A stretch of 64,000 bases of DNA from Mycobacterium sp. 1164985.4 (GTDB lineage: Bacteria > Actinomycetota > Actinomycetes > Mycobacteriales > Mycobacteriaceae), in contig NZ_LZMD01000057.1 in the NCBI RefSeq assembly GCF_001668575.1, positions 1-64,000 on the forward strand, written 5' to 3'. Both the position numbers and the translations under genes were made by a program. Positions 55,849 through 64,000 of the stretch are shown here, piece by piece. A model generated the notes under the pieces. The model had not been told where the DNA came from and did not search any database. It saw only the letters and a program-made list of their open reading frames with translations. Positions within the stretch are counted from its first letter, which is position 1. Every line of letters begins with the position of its first letter.

Positions 55849-57107
55849 CAGCCGCCACCACCCGGAAACGGGCCGGCGAAGATGGACGATCCGGGTGCCG
55901 GCGCGTCGTCGAACGGAGGCGGTGTGACCGGGAGCAAGGGAGGCGGCGCCTCGGCCCGCATGGGCACCACAGCGGGGGGAGCGTCCGAATCCTCCGGCGG
56001 TGCAGGCGCGTTCAGGCCCGAGATCAGGGGGTCGTAGGTGTAGTTCAGATGCACCGGGTCGCCCGGCGCCGGAACCAGTGCGATGTTCGGATCACCCCAC
56101 CGCGTTCCGAGGAACAGCGACCGCTTGAGCCGGGGCACAGTCAGGTCCATCGTCGCGAAGATGTTGATGTAGTCCCCGCGGATTGCGCGGTCGACGAAGT
56201 TCTGCGTGAAAGGGAAGATCGGTAGGTAGGCGATGACCGGTCCAATCTGGCCGACGTCGGCGAGCGCCTTCAACGTCGGATCGAGGTTGGACAGGTTGCG
56301 CACGAGATCGTCGCCTGCCGTGTTCACGACATACGTTGCGGTATCGCTGAATTCACCGAGCTTGCGCAAGGCGGTGACGAGCTGGTCGCGATCCTCCAAT
56401 AGCACGTCCATGGCGGGTGGAACCGTGCGCAGCGCCTCGGTGATGTCGCCCTCCTGGGCGGCCAGCGTCGCGGTGAACCGGTCGAGCTCGGTGATCGACG
56501 TGTTGAACCGGTCCCGCTGCGCGTCGACCGTGCCCACGACGGTGTCCAGGCGAGTGATCAGATCGTGAACGTCACCCTCGCGACCGGACAGTGCCGTCGC
56601 TGCGCTGTGAACGAAGTCGCCGAGCTGCCCGAGCCCGCCACCGTTGACCACCACGGACAGCGACGACAGCGTCTGCTCGGCAGAGGGATACGTCGATGAG
56701 CGGTTCAACCCGATCGTCGAACCCGGCGCCAACCGGCCGGTCGGGGCTTCATCCGGTGGCGGGTCGAGCGCGACGTGCATCGAACCGAGCAGGCTGGTCT
56801 GCCCGATCGTGGCCACCGCGTTCCCGGGCACGACGACATCCGGGCGGACGCGAACCTCGACGTCGGCGACCCAGTCGTGCACATCGAGCTTGCCGACACT
56901 GCCCACCACCACGTCGTCCAGCATGACCGGTGAATTCGATTCCAACGTACCGATGTTCGCGAACCGGGCGTGGTAGACCGCACCGCCGGACCCGCTGGCC
57001 ACCGCACCGGGCAGCGGCAGCGAATTCACCCCCTCGAACCCGCACGACGTGGCGGTCACCACGACGCAGACAGCGGCCGCCGCGCGGCGCAACCGTCGCG
57101 CGATCAC
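55848..57107 (-). CDS. mceE: MCE family lipoprotein MceE
   Basis: 419 residues from the GTG at 57107 (GTGA overlap with mceD). The signal ends in a lipobox (VTATSCGFEG), the hallmark of MceE, followed by GVNSLPLPG and the MCE domain (YHARFANIGTLESNSPVMLDDVVVGSVGKL). A helical region and a Pro-rich tail come next. The lipid-anchored subunit of the Mce complex is thought to cap or stabilise the tube. Confidence 0.94.
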   Translation of the reverse strand: MIARRLRRAAAAVCVVVTATSCGFEGVNSLPLPGAVASGSGGAVYHARFANIGTLESNSPVMLDDVVVGSVGKLDVHDWVADVEVRVRPDVVVPGNAVATIGQTSLLGSMHVALDPPPDEAPTGRLAPGSTIGLNRSSTYPSAEQTLSSLSVVVNGGGLGQLGDFVHSAATALSGREGDVHDLITRLDTVVGTVDAQRDRFNTSITELDRFTATLAAQEGDITEALRTVPPAMDVLLEDRDQLVTALRKLGEFSDTATYVVNTAGDDLVRNLSNLDPTLKALADVGQIGPVIAYLPIFPFTQNFVDRAIRGDYINIFATMDLTVPRLKRSLFLGTRWGDPNIALVPAPGDPVHLNYTYDPLISGLNAPAPPEDSDAPPAVVPMRAEAPPPLLPVTPPPFDDAPAPGSSIFAGPFPGGGG

Positions 57108-58438
57108 GGGGCACCCCCGTCGACCGTCGGCGGCGCTTCGGCGGGCATCAGGACGTCGTGCAGCGACGGAGCAGGGCCTGGCGGAGCGGAGTAATTCGGC
57201 GCCGAGCCAGGTAACCCCGAATAGGCCGACACCGCCGGCGGCTGCTCGGGCGCGGCGGGGACACCTCCGGCGCCGCCCGGTGCCAGCGCAGGATCGGTGT
57301 AGGACAGTTTGTCGGGGGTGACGGCCGGCATCAGGAACGGGTTCAACGGCGGTTGAGGTAGCGAGTTGAAGTTGAGGAGCCGCAGCGCGGGCCCGAGATA
57401 TTTGGCGCACACCTCGGCCGTCTCGGGAGCGGTGATGTTGGCGAGGCCACCGATCGCTCCGCAGATGAAGGCGACGGGATTGGAGAAGTTGCTGAACACG
57501 AATGTGCCGAGCGCGCCTGGCACGTTCGGGTTGAGGATGTTGTAGGAGTTCGCGAATGCCGTCGGCGCCACATGCAGGATGTTCTCCACATCGAGGCGAT
57601 GATCCGCCAACACCTGCGTCACGTTGGCCAGCCGCTGAACCTGTTCGGCTGTCTTGTCCCTGGTGCCCGCCACGAACCGCTGCACCTCACCAACCGCGAC
57701 CGCGAGTTCCGATAGGGCGGCATCGAGATCGTTTCTGCTGTCGTCCAATACGGCCGAAAAAGTCGCCAGGCGGTCCTGGAACAGCACGAGGTCGTCGCCG
57801 CTGTCGCGCAGCGCGGTAACGAACACCTGTAAGTTCTCGATCGTAGCGACGATGTCGCCGCTGCCATCGCTCAAGATGCGGGCCAGCTGGGACAGCTGCG
57901 CGAAGGTCTGGCGCAACTTCTCTCCGTTGCCGTCCATGGCGGCGGCGGTGGACTCGATGAACCGGCCCATCGACGTCGTCGACATGGCGCTGTCCGGTCC
58001 GAGTTCGGTTGCCAGGCGGGACAACTGATCCTTCACCTCGTCCCATTCCACCGGCACGGCAGTCCGGTCCTGCGGGATCACGCCACCGTCGTCCATGCGC
58101 GCCTCACCGGGGCGATACAGCGGGGCCAGTTGCACGTAGCGCGCGGCGACCAGGTTCTGCGCGACGATGACGGCCTTGGCGTCGGCGGGCACACGGATGC
58201 CGTGATCGACCTCCATGACCACTTCGGCATCGTTGGCGCGCGGGGTGATGGCACGGATCGTGCCGACCTTCACCCCGGCGATGCGTACGTCGTCGCCGGG
58301 ATAGAGGCTCGTCGCCGAGGAGAAGTACGCGGTGATCCGCTGTGCCGGGAAATACATCTGGCGCATCAACACCACCGCGCCCGCGACCAGGACGGCGACG
58401 AGCACGGCCAATAGCAACCGCTTTGCAATGGGCCTCAC
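57104..58438 (-). CDS. mceD: MCE family protein MceD
   Basis: 444 residues from the GTG at 58438, placed six bases after a G-run that serves as ribosome-binding site; a TTG at 58444 overlapping the mceC stop is an alternative. N-terminal helix (LLLAVLVAVLVAGAVVLM), MCE domain (YFSSATSLYPGDDVRIAGVKVGTI), long coiled region and a Pro/Ala-rich C-terminus with LPGSAPNYSAPPGP. Part of the six-protein Mce assembly. Confidence 0.93.
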   Translation of the reverse strand: MRPIAKRLLLAVLVAVLVAGAVVLMRQMYFPAQRITAYFSSATSLYPGDDVRIAGVKVGTIRAITPRANDAEVVMEVDHGIRVPADAKAVIVAQNLVAARYVQLAPLYRPGEARMDDGGVIPQDRTAVPVEWDEVKDQLSRLATELGPDSAMSTTSMGRFIESTAAAMDGNGEKLRQTFAQLSQLARILSDGSGDIVATIENLQVFVTALRDSGDDLVLFQDRLATFSAVLDDSRNDLDAALSELAVAVGEVQRFVAGTRDKTAEQVQRLANVTQVLADHRLDVENILHVAPTAFANSYNILNPNVPGALGTFVFSNFSNPVAFICGAIGGLANITAPETAEVCAKYLGPALRLLNFNSLPQPPLNPFLMPAVTPDKLSYTDPALAPGGAGGVPAAPEQPPAVSAYSGLPGSAPNYSAPPGPAPSLHDVLMPAEAPPTVDGGAP

Positions 58439-58440
58439 CG

Positions 58441-59496
58441 TCAACCCCCCGGTATTCCGTTGCGCGGCCACGGAAACAGGGCCCGGGGCATGTTCGGGTC
58501 ATTCGCGCGGAAACCGAACGCGTAGTCGAAGAACGGCTGAAGGAACTGCGGCGGGATCAGATTCGGCACGAACGCGCTGTAGTACGCGCCGCTCGCTACG
58601 GACTCGCTGGTGGTGATCTCGAACTTCTTCAACCCCGGCAGCGCCTTCGACAGGTTGTCGCGGTTCTTCTCGAGCATCGCGGTCACGGAGTTCAGCCTGT
58701 CCAGTGTCGGGGCGAGTTCGGCCTCGTTGTCCTGGACCAGGCCGGTGAGGTGCCGAGCCACGGCCGCTACGTTGGCCAGCAATTCGCTGATGGCGTGCCT
58801 GCGCTCGACAAGCACTGCCAGCAGATCGTTGGCGTTGAGAATCAACGTGTTGACCTGCTCACTGCGCCGGGCGAGCACGTGAGACACCGACGCGGCGTTC
58901 TCGAGCAGTGTGTTGAGCCGCTCGCTCCGACTGTTCAACGACCGCGACAGCCGTGTCAGACCGTCGAATGTCGGGCCAAGCCGCGGCGCGACCTGGTCGA
59001 GGGTCGCCGACAGCAGGTCGAGCGACTGGTTGAGCGCGGTCGTGTCGGTCGCGGCGACGTTGGTCGTCAGGTCGTTGACGGCTTCGTTCAGCGAGTAGGG
59101 CGATCCCGTTCGAGACTGCGGTATGACGTCGCCCACCCGCATCGCGCCGGAGCCCGCCGGTTCCACGGTCAGCACGCGTTCGCCGAGCAGCGAGCCGGTC
59201 CTGATGTGAGCCGTGGTCTGATCACCCAGGCGTACTGTGTCTTTGACCGTGAACGTGACCACCGCGCCGCGCTCGCCCAGCGCGACGTCGGTCACACTGC
59301 CCACCCGGACCCCCGAGACCTTGACGTCGTTACCGGCACTGAGTCCGCCCGCTTCGGCGAATTCGGCGCGGTAGGTCAGCGCGGTGGCCCAGGCGATCAG
59401 CCGTTCGGGCTGTAGCCCGACGGCGATGACGAGCACGATGAGGACCACTCCGATGAATCCGGCTCGAGTCAGGTCGGCGGCGCGGTATCTAAGCAT
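58441..59496 (-). CDS. mceC: MCE family protein MceC
   Basis: 351 residues. N-terminal membrane helix (FIGVVLIVLVIAVGL), MCE domain with YRAEFAEAGGLSAGNDVKVSGVRVGSV, then a helical region (LNTLLENAASVSHVLARRSEQV) and a short ending FPWPRNGIPGG. It lacks the long Pro-rich tail seen in some MceC proteins. Overlaps mceB by eight bases and is followed closely by mceD. Confidence 0.93.
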   Translation of the reverse strand: MLRYRAADLTRAGFIGVVLIVLVIAVGLQPERLIAWATALTYRAEFAEAGGLSAGNDVKVSGVRVGSVTDVALGERGAVVTFTVKDTVRLGDQTTAHIRTGSLLGERVLTVEPAGSGAMRVGDVIPQSRTGSPYSLNEAVNDLTTNVAATDTTALNQSLDLLSATLDQVAPRLGPTFDGLTRLSRSLNSRSERLNTLLENAASVSHVLARRSEQVNTLILNANDLLAVLVERRHAISELLANVAAVARHLTGLVQDNEAELAPTLDRLNSVTAMLEKNRDNLSKALPGLKKFEITTSESVASGAYYSAFVPNLIPPQFLQPFFDYAFGFRANDPNMPRALFPWPRNGIPGG

Positions 59497-60517
59497 CGGG
59501 CTCGGCGCACCTTCCGTACCGTTGCTTCACCCACGGGAAGACCGCGGTCCTTCCCTGAAGATCGGTGACCCGAATCGTGATGCCGCACAGGTAGTAGTTC
59601 ACGAAGCTGCCGTACGAGCCGACCCGCGCCAGCTTGCGGTAGTTCTCCGGAGCGCGTTGCAGAGCGACGTCGATCTGCCCCTTGCCCTCGTCGAGTTGCG
59701 GCGCAAGGCGATTCAGCTGGTCAACGGTCGCGGCGAGCGGCGGACGGGCGCCGGACAGTAACTGCGCGACGGAGGCCGTCCCGGTGCTGAGCGAGTCGAT
59801 CGCGGTGCCGATCGTGACGCGGTCGGCGGCCAGTTCCGTCGCCAACCGTTCGAAGCGGTCGAGGGCGCCGGAGAATCGTTCGCCTTCCCTGCCCAGTGTG
59901 GCCAGCACGGAGTCGAGGTTGTCGATCAGCTGCTCAAGCGCTGCGTTGTTGTCGGCCAATGTGTTCGAGAACGACGACGTCCTGTTCAGCAGAGAGTCCA
60001 GCGTGTCGCCCTGCCCCTGAAAGATCTGGAGCAACGCACCGGTGAGCTGGTTGACGTCGGTGGGGTTCAACCCTCGGATCACGGGTTTGAGCCCGCCCAG
60101 CAACAGGTCGAGATCAAGGGCCGGCTCGGTGCGCTCGACGGGAATCTGTGCACCCGTAGGTATCACGCGTGTCGAGCCCGGGCCGTCGACGAGCTCGAGG
60201 TACCGGTCCCCGACGAGGTTGAGATAACGGACCGCCGCCCTGGTTCCGGTGGTCAGCACGACGTCGTCGTCGGCGTCGAACGACACCACCACGGTGTTGT
60301 CAGGGCGCAGCGCCACGTCGTGCACGGTGCCCACCCGCACACCGGCCACTCGCACCGAATCGCCGGGTTCGATGCTGGAGGCATCGCCGAAAACAGCGGA
60401 GTAGCCCCTCGTCGACCCGCCACGGAATTCGCCGAAGACGAGGAAGAGGCTCGCGGTCAACGCCGACATGACAGTCACGAACACACCGAACTTGACCGCG
60501 GTGCGCGCCGCGCTCAT
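59489..60517 (-). CDS. mceB: MCE family protein MceB
   Basis: 342 residues from the ATG at 60517 (ATGA overlap with mceA). N-terminal helix (FGVFVTVMSALTASLFLVFG), MCE domain with YSAVFGDASSIEPGDSVRVAGVRVGTV, then DRYLELVDG and the C-terminal YYLCGITIRV and WVKQRYGRC typical of MceB, including the paired Cys. Confidence 0.94.
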   Translation of the reverse strand: MSAARTAVKFGVFVTVMSALTASLFLVFGEFRGGSTRGYSAVFGDASSIEPGDSVRVAGVRVGTVHDVALRPDNTVVVSFDADDDVVLTTGTRAAVRYLNLVGDRYLELVDGPGSTRVIPTGAQIPVERTEPALDLDLLLGGLKPVIRGLNPTDVNQLTGALLQIFQGQGDTLDSLLNRTSSFSNTLADNNAALEQLIDNLDSVLATLGREGERFSGALDRFERLATELAADRVTIGTAIDSLSTGTASVAQLLSGARPPLAATVDQLNRLAPQLDEGKGQIDVALQRAPENYRKLARVGSYGSFVNYYLCGITIRVTDLQGRTAVFPWVKQRYGRCAEPDA

Positions 60518-61785
60518 CCGGGCTGTCCGTACTGCGCGGTGTTGCGCGGCGGTCCGTCGATGGGCCCGAACAGCCATTGCTTGAGTCCGTCGGAGTTGAG
60601 CAGGAGGCCCTGGTTGCCGTAGCGCGCGGGATTGGTCCCCACGTCGGCGATCACCTTGGCGGGGAATTCGTTGTAGTGCAGGGGCAATTGGCCTTGACAC
60701 TGCGGGCCGCCGGTAGCGGCGACCTTCGGGAGGTCCTGGGGGTAGCGGTAGCGCTCGATGCCCAGCACCAGGGCGCCGATGTCGTTGACGCCGGGTACGG
60801 GGGCCGGCGGCTTGGCGACGAAGTTCTTCAGAATTCCGGTGAGCGAGCAGTTGAGCGCTTCGTGGTACTCGTTGGTGAGGTCGGTGGTCGGGACCATCAA
60901 ACGCAAGAGATCGGCCAACGAATCTCGGTTTCCGCCGATGACCTCGTTGCCCGCATCGGCCAATCCGATGGCCGACACCATAAAGCGGTCCAGATCGGAC
61001 CGTTCGTCGACGAGCGTGCGACTGATCGCGCTGGCGTGCCGGAAGATCGTCATCAGGTCCGGGGCCGCGTCGGCGTAGCCCATCGCCACCTCGGGCAGAA
61101 TCTGCAGCTCGCGGTCCAATTGGGGCAGGCTCGGTTCGATCTTGGCCAGAAATGCGTTGAAGTCCGACAGCGACTGGCCGAATGTTTCACCGCGGCCGCT
61201 GAACGCCGTCGACATTGCTCCCAGCGTCTCGTTCAGCTTCACCGGATCGATGTGAGAGAGCACGGAATTCAATTCCGTGAAGATCGTGTTGGGCTCCACG
61301 GTCACGTGCTCGGAGTCGAGCACCTGCCCGGCCCGAAGGGTCACGCCGGACGGCTCTGCGGGCGGAAGGAACTCCACCGATTTCGCACCGAAGACGGTGT
61401 TGGCGCCGATCTCGACGCGGGTGTTGTCCGGGATGAGGCCGAGGCGCGCCGGTTCGATCGCCAACGTGAGTCTGGCCCGACCGTCCCGCGTCTGATCGAC
61501 GGCGGCGACGGTGCCGATCTGTGCGCCGTTCAGCTTGACCTTGGCGCCGCGATCCATGAGCAGACCGGCGCGGTCGGTCATGACGGTGATCGGCGCCGAC
61601 GGCGTGAAGCGTCCGTTGAACATCGCGACGGCGACGGCGATCACGGCGACGATCGCGATGAGGGCGAGCAGCCCGACGACCGGACGGCGGTAACTCCTGG
61701 CCCCGAAATCGCGACCGGGAGCCGCGGCCACCGGGCGTGAATCAGTCGCCGCACTCCACGGCGCGCGCCTCAGATTCGGGCGCAT
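60514..61785 (-). CDS. mceA: MCE family protein MceA (first gene of the mce operon)
   Basis: 423 residues. A 35-residue cytoplasmic segment and one helix (VGLLALIAIVAVIAVAVAMF) precede the MCE domain (VMTDRAGLLMDRGAKVKLNGAQIGTV) and a helical region with the conserved ending LHYNEFPAKVIADVGTNPARYG. MceA proteins bind the transported lipid. In ordinary mce operons two yrbE permease genes stand directly upstream; here mceA begins the operon and the next gene is divergent. The upstream leader is about 100 nt. Confidence 0.94.
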   Translation of the reverse strand: MRPNLRRAPWSAATDSRPVAAAPGRDFGARSYRRPVVGLLALIAIVAVIAVAVAMFNGRFTPSAPITVMTDRAGLLMDRGAKVKLNGAQIGTVAAVDQTRDGRARLTLAIEPARLGLIPDNTRVEIGANTVFGAKSVEFLPPAEPSGVTLRAGQVLDSEHVTVEPNTIFTELNSVLSHIDPVKLNETLGAMSTAFSGRGETFGQSLSDFNAFLAKIEPSLPQLDRELQILPEVAMGYADAAPDLMTIFRHASAISRTLVDERSDLDRFMVSAIGLADAGNEVIGGNRDSLADLLRLMVPTTDLTNEYHEALNCSLTGILKNFVAKPPAPVPGVNDIGALVLGIERYRYPQDLPKVAATGGPQCQGQLPLHYNEFPAKVIADVGTNPARYGNQGLLLNSDGLKQWLFGPIDGPPRNTAQYGQPG

Positions 61786-61921
61786 CCGAGCAAAGTGCCG
61801 GCGGTGATCAACGATGACCCCCTAAGATGTGACCGAAATCTCATACTCGCAGTGACGAGAAGAGTACACAGCGAAAATCAGAAGATCAACATGCTTTGGT
61901 CAAGCTATTTACTATTGTTCC

Positions 61922-61940
61922 GACGAGAGTTACGTTCTAC
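61922..61940. promoter_or_regulatory. Operator-like element in the mceA/aldehyde dehydrogenase divergent promoter
   Basis: GACGAGAGTTACGTTCTAC on the plus strand; its complement GTAGAACGTAACTCTCGTC matches the element at 48900-48918 at 16 of 19 positions. It sits between the two divergent genes, about 140 bp before mceA and 45 bp before the aldehyde dehydrogenase. On the minus strand CAATAGT and a TAGCTT -10-like hexamer follow, paralleling the other copy. Confidence 0.6.
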
Positions 61941-61983
61941 TACGACGTGCACAGTCTAGTGACAGCGGCTGAGGGAGGGCGAC

Positions 61984-63453
61984 GTGCCGATTCTCGACGA
62001 GCACCGCACCTTCGTTGCGGGGCGCTGGGTGACCGGTCAGGACGTCATCGCCGTGGAGAACCCCGCCGACGAAAGCCATGTCCACAACCTGACCGCCACA
62101 CCGCTCAGCGAGGTCGAACGGGCGATCGCCGAGGCTCGGCGCAGCTTCGATGCCGGGGTCTGGGCAGACCAACCCGTCGCCGAGCGGGCCCGCACACTGC
62201 ACGCGTTCATCGACCACATCGAGGCCAACGCCGACACGGTCGTCCCGACCCTGGTGGCCGAAGCCGGCCAGCCGACGCGCTTCGCCGACATGACCCAGAT
62301 GCGGTCCGGCGTGGCGGTCGCCCGCCAGACCATCGACCTCTACACGTCGATGTCGCACGAGGAGCCGAGCCCCGTTCCGGTCGACGACCTCGTCCGCGGC
62401 CGCGTGGCGCTGAGCATCCGCCGACATGAGCCCATCGGTGTGGTCACCGCGATCACGCCCTATAACGCCGCGCTCATCATGGGGTTCCAGAAACTCATTC
62501 CGTCGCTGATGGCCGGCAACTCGGTCATCCTGCGACCCAGCCCGCTCACCCCGATCTCATCGCTGATCTTCGCCAAGGCCGCCGAGGCGGTCGGCCTGCC
62601 GAACGGGGTGCTCAGCGTCGTCGCCGAAACCGGCACCGCCGCAGCAGAACTGCTCACCAGCCATCCCGCGGTCGACATGGTGTCGTTCACTGGTTCCACG
62701 CTCGCGGGCCGCAGAATCCTGGCCCAGGCGGCGCCGACGGTCAAGCGCGTATCCCTGGAGCTCGGCGGCAAATCGGCGCAGATCTACCTGCCCGACGCCG
62801 TCGACCGGGTCGCAATCGGGGCGGCCATGGTCGTGATGAGCACCGCAGGGCAGGCGTGCGTCGCCGCGACCCGCATGCTGGTCCCCGAGGAGCAGCGGGC
62901 GCAGGTGCTCGAGGCGGTGGGCGCGGCGTACCGCAATATCAAGGTCGGGCCGCCCGGTTCGGCGGACGCCACGATGGGGCCGGTCATCAGTGCGGCACAA
63001 CGTGATCGGTGCGAACGCCTCGTGGGTGCCGCCGAGGAGAACGGCGGAAAGGTGGTCTGCGGCGGAGGTCGCCCCGCCGGCCTCGACCGTGGCTACTACT
63101 TCGAGCCGACAGTGCTCGACCTGCCGGACAACGCCAATCCCGCCGCGCAGGAGGAGATCTTCGGGCCGGTCATCGCGGTGCTGGGCTACCGCGATATCGA
63201 TCACGCGGTCGAGATCGCCAACGATACGATCTACGGCCTGTCCGGTCAGGTGTACAGCGCGGATGTGAGCGCGGCTGTGGGCGTCGCGCGCAGGCTGCGC
63301 ACCGGCGCGGTCAACGTGAACACCACGGTGTTCTCGGCGTACGCGCCCAGCGGCGGATACAAGCAGAGCGGCCTGGGTCGAGAACGCGGCCCCGACGGTA
63401 TCCGCGAGTTCCAAGAAGTCAAACACATGTCGATAGGGGAGCTTTCACGATGA
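61984..63453 (+). CDS. Aldehyde dehydrogenase family protein
   Basis: 489 residues from the GTG at 61984 behind GAGGGAGGG. ALDH motifs are TPYNAALIMGFQKLIPSLMAGNSV near residue 160, FTGSTLAGRR near 235, ELGGKSA with the catalytic Glu near 257, and STAGQACVAATR with the Cys near 291. It is divergent from the mce operon, shares a promoter region with it, and overlaps the following amidohydrolase by four bases. It may oxidise the aldehyde released by the thiolase-like/DUF35 pair; this is inference. Confidence 0.94.
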   Translation: MPILDEHRTFVAGRWVTGQDVIAVENPADESHVHNLTATPLSEVERAIAEARRSFDAGVWADQPVAERARTLHAFIDHIEANADTVVPTLVAEAGQPTRFADMTQMRSGVAVARQTIDLYTSMSHEEPSPVPVDDLVRGRVALSIRRHEPIGVVTAITPYNAALIMGFQKLIPSLMAGNSVILRPSPLTPISSLIFAKAAEAVGLPNGVLSVVAETGTAAAELLTSHPAVDMVSFTGSTLAGRRILAQAAPTVKRVSLELGGKSAQIYLPDAVDRVAIGAAMVVMSTAGQACVAATRMLVPEEQRAQVLEAVGAAYRNIKVGPPGSADATMGPVISAAQRDRCERLVGAAEENGGKVVCGGGRPAGLDRGYYFEPTVLDLPDNANPAAQEEIFGPVIAVLGYRDIDHAVEIANDTIYGLSGQVYSADVSAAVGVARRLRTGAVNVNTTVFSAYAPSGGYKQSGLGRERGPDGIREFQEVKHMSIGELSR

Positions 63454-64000
63454 GCGCGAACGGGAACGGGTCCGGCACCTACGATCTCAACTGGCTGATC
63501 TCGGTCGACGACCACATCCTCGAGCCACCGAACCTGTGGGTCGACCGGGTCGCCGCCAAGGACCGCGACCGAGCACCGCACATGGAACCCGACGACAACG
63601 GGGTGGACATGTGGGTCTACGACGGCAAGCGCTACCCGAACTCGGGCCTGTCCGCCGTGGTCGGCAAGTCCAAGGAGGAGTTCAGCCCGGAGCCGTTGTC
63701 GTACTCGGAGATGCGGCCCGGTTGCTATGACGCCAAGGCCCGCGTCGAGGATATGGACCGCTCGGGTGTCCTTGCCTCGCTGTGCTTTCCGACGATCACA
63801 CGGTTCTGCGGCCAGCTGTTCATGGAGGCCAGCGACCGCGAGTTCGGCTTCGAATGTCTGCAGCACTACAACGACTGGCTGGTCGAGGAATGGTGTGCGG
63901 CTGCCCCGGGACGCTACATCCCCCTCATGCTGATCCCGATGTGGGATCCGAAGCTCGCGGCCAAGGAGATGGAGCGCATGGCCGCGCGGGGGGTGACGTC
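63450..64000 (+). CDS. Amidohydrolase (amidohydrolase_2 / ACMSD-like) family protein, cut by the window edge
   Basis: 184 codons are visible from the ATG at 63450; the gene continues past 64000. NWLISVDDHILEPPNLW near residue 13 is the opening of the amidohydrolase_2 family with the metal-site DxH pattern, and FGFECLQHYNDWL and RYIPLMLIPMWDP are usual core segments. Members are decarboxylases or C-C/C-N hydrolases of ring-cleavage products. Overlap of four bases with the aldehyde dehydrogenase shows an operon. Confidence 0.88.
   Translation, partial: MSANGNGSGTYDLNWLISVDDHILEPPNLWVDRVAAKDRDRAPHMEPDDNGVDMWVYDGKRYPNSGLSAVVGKSKEEFSPEPLSYSEMRPGCYDAKARVEDMDRSGVLASLCFPTITRFCGQLFMEASDREFGFECLQHYNDWLVEEWCAAAPGRYIPLMLIPMWDPKLAAKEMERMAARGVT

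Overview
The window is high-GC actinobacterial DNA from a mycobacterium, most likely a rapid grower (Mycolicibacterium-like). Gene order in the middle follows the M. tuberculosis Rv0440-Rv0480c interval: groEL2, an Rv0441c-like gene, an Rv0443-like gene, echA2, prolyl oligopeptidase, Rv0458-Rv0461, lpdC, Rv0463, Rv0464c, ramB, Rv0466, icl1, fadB2, an Rv0472c-like TetR, Rv0473, Rv0474, hbhA, Rv0476, Rv0477, deoC, Rv0479c and Rv0480c. Assignments rest on protein motifs and synteny read by eye; no search was run.

Layout. 0-5.3 kb: one large secreted glycine-rich PGRS protein without a PE domain. 5.9-8.8 kb: a TetR gene and groEL2 behind two CIRCE operators, ended by a strong terminator. 8.9-18.6 kb: small enzymes (SDR, carboxymuconolactone decarboxylase-like with an apparent frameshift, D-aminoacylase-like amidohydrolase, VOC, DinB, PAP2), a TetR remnant lacking its DNA-binding domain, an aldehyde dehydrogenase behind a perfect palindrome, two proteins of unknown function and echA2. 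18.8-21 kb: an EfeO-EfeB iron module with a possible IdeR box and no adjacent EfeU. 21-32.2 kb: peptidase, Rv0458-lpdC cluster, ramB, thioesterase and isocitrate lyase. 32.3-39.7 kb: fadB2, a DUF559 protein and PPK2 where M. tuberculosis carries umaA and pcaA, then TetR, DUF445, the Rv0474-like regulator, hbhA, two small proteins and deoC. 39.8-45 kb: lipoprotein, sedolisin-type protease, membrane proteins and a nitrilase-family enzyme.

The most interesting part is 44-48 kb. A clear guanidine-I (ykkC) riboswitch lies in front of a sodium:solute symporter. The divergent neighbour is a ureohydrolase whose metal-site motif is DRHVD rather than DAHxD and which looks like a nickel-dependent guanidine hydrolase. 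Together they suggest guanidine sensing, transport and hydrolysis.

From 48.9 kb to the right edge is an accessory catabolic island: acyl-CoA ligase, mycofactocin-type SDR, class III CoA-transferase, a DUF35/thiolase-like pair, an mceABCDEF operon with no yrbE permease genes in front, an aldehyde dehydrogenase and an amidohydrolase cut by the window edge. A nearly identical 19-bp sequence lies upstream of the acyl-CoA ligase and in the mceA/aldehyde dehydrogenase divergent promoter region, which suggests one regulator for the island.

A second regulatory theme is a recurring motif close to TTCGCAAARTTRGC upstream of ramB/Rv0466, icl1 and the Rv0474-like gene, which fits RamB control of the glyoxylate shunt. 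No rRNA, tRNA, CRISPR array, insertion sequence or phage gene was seen.
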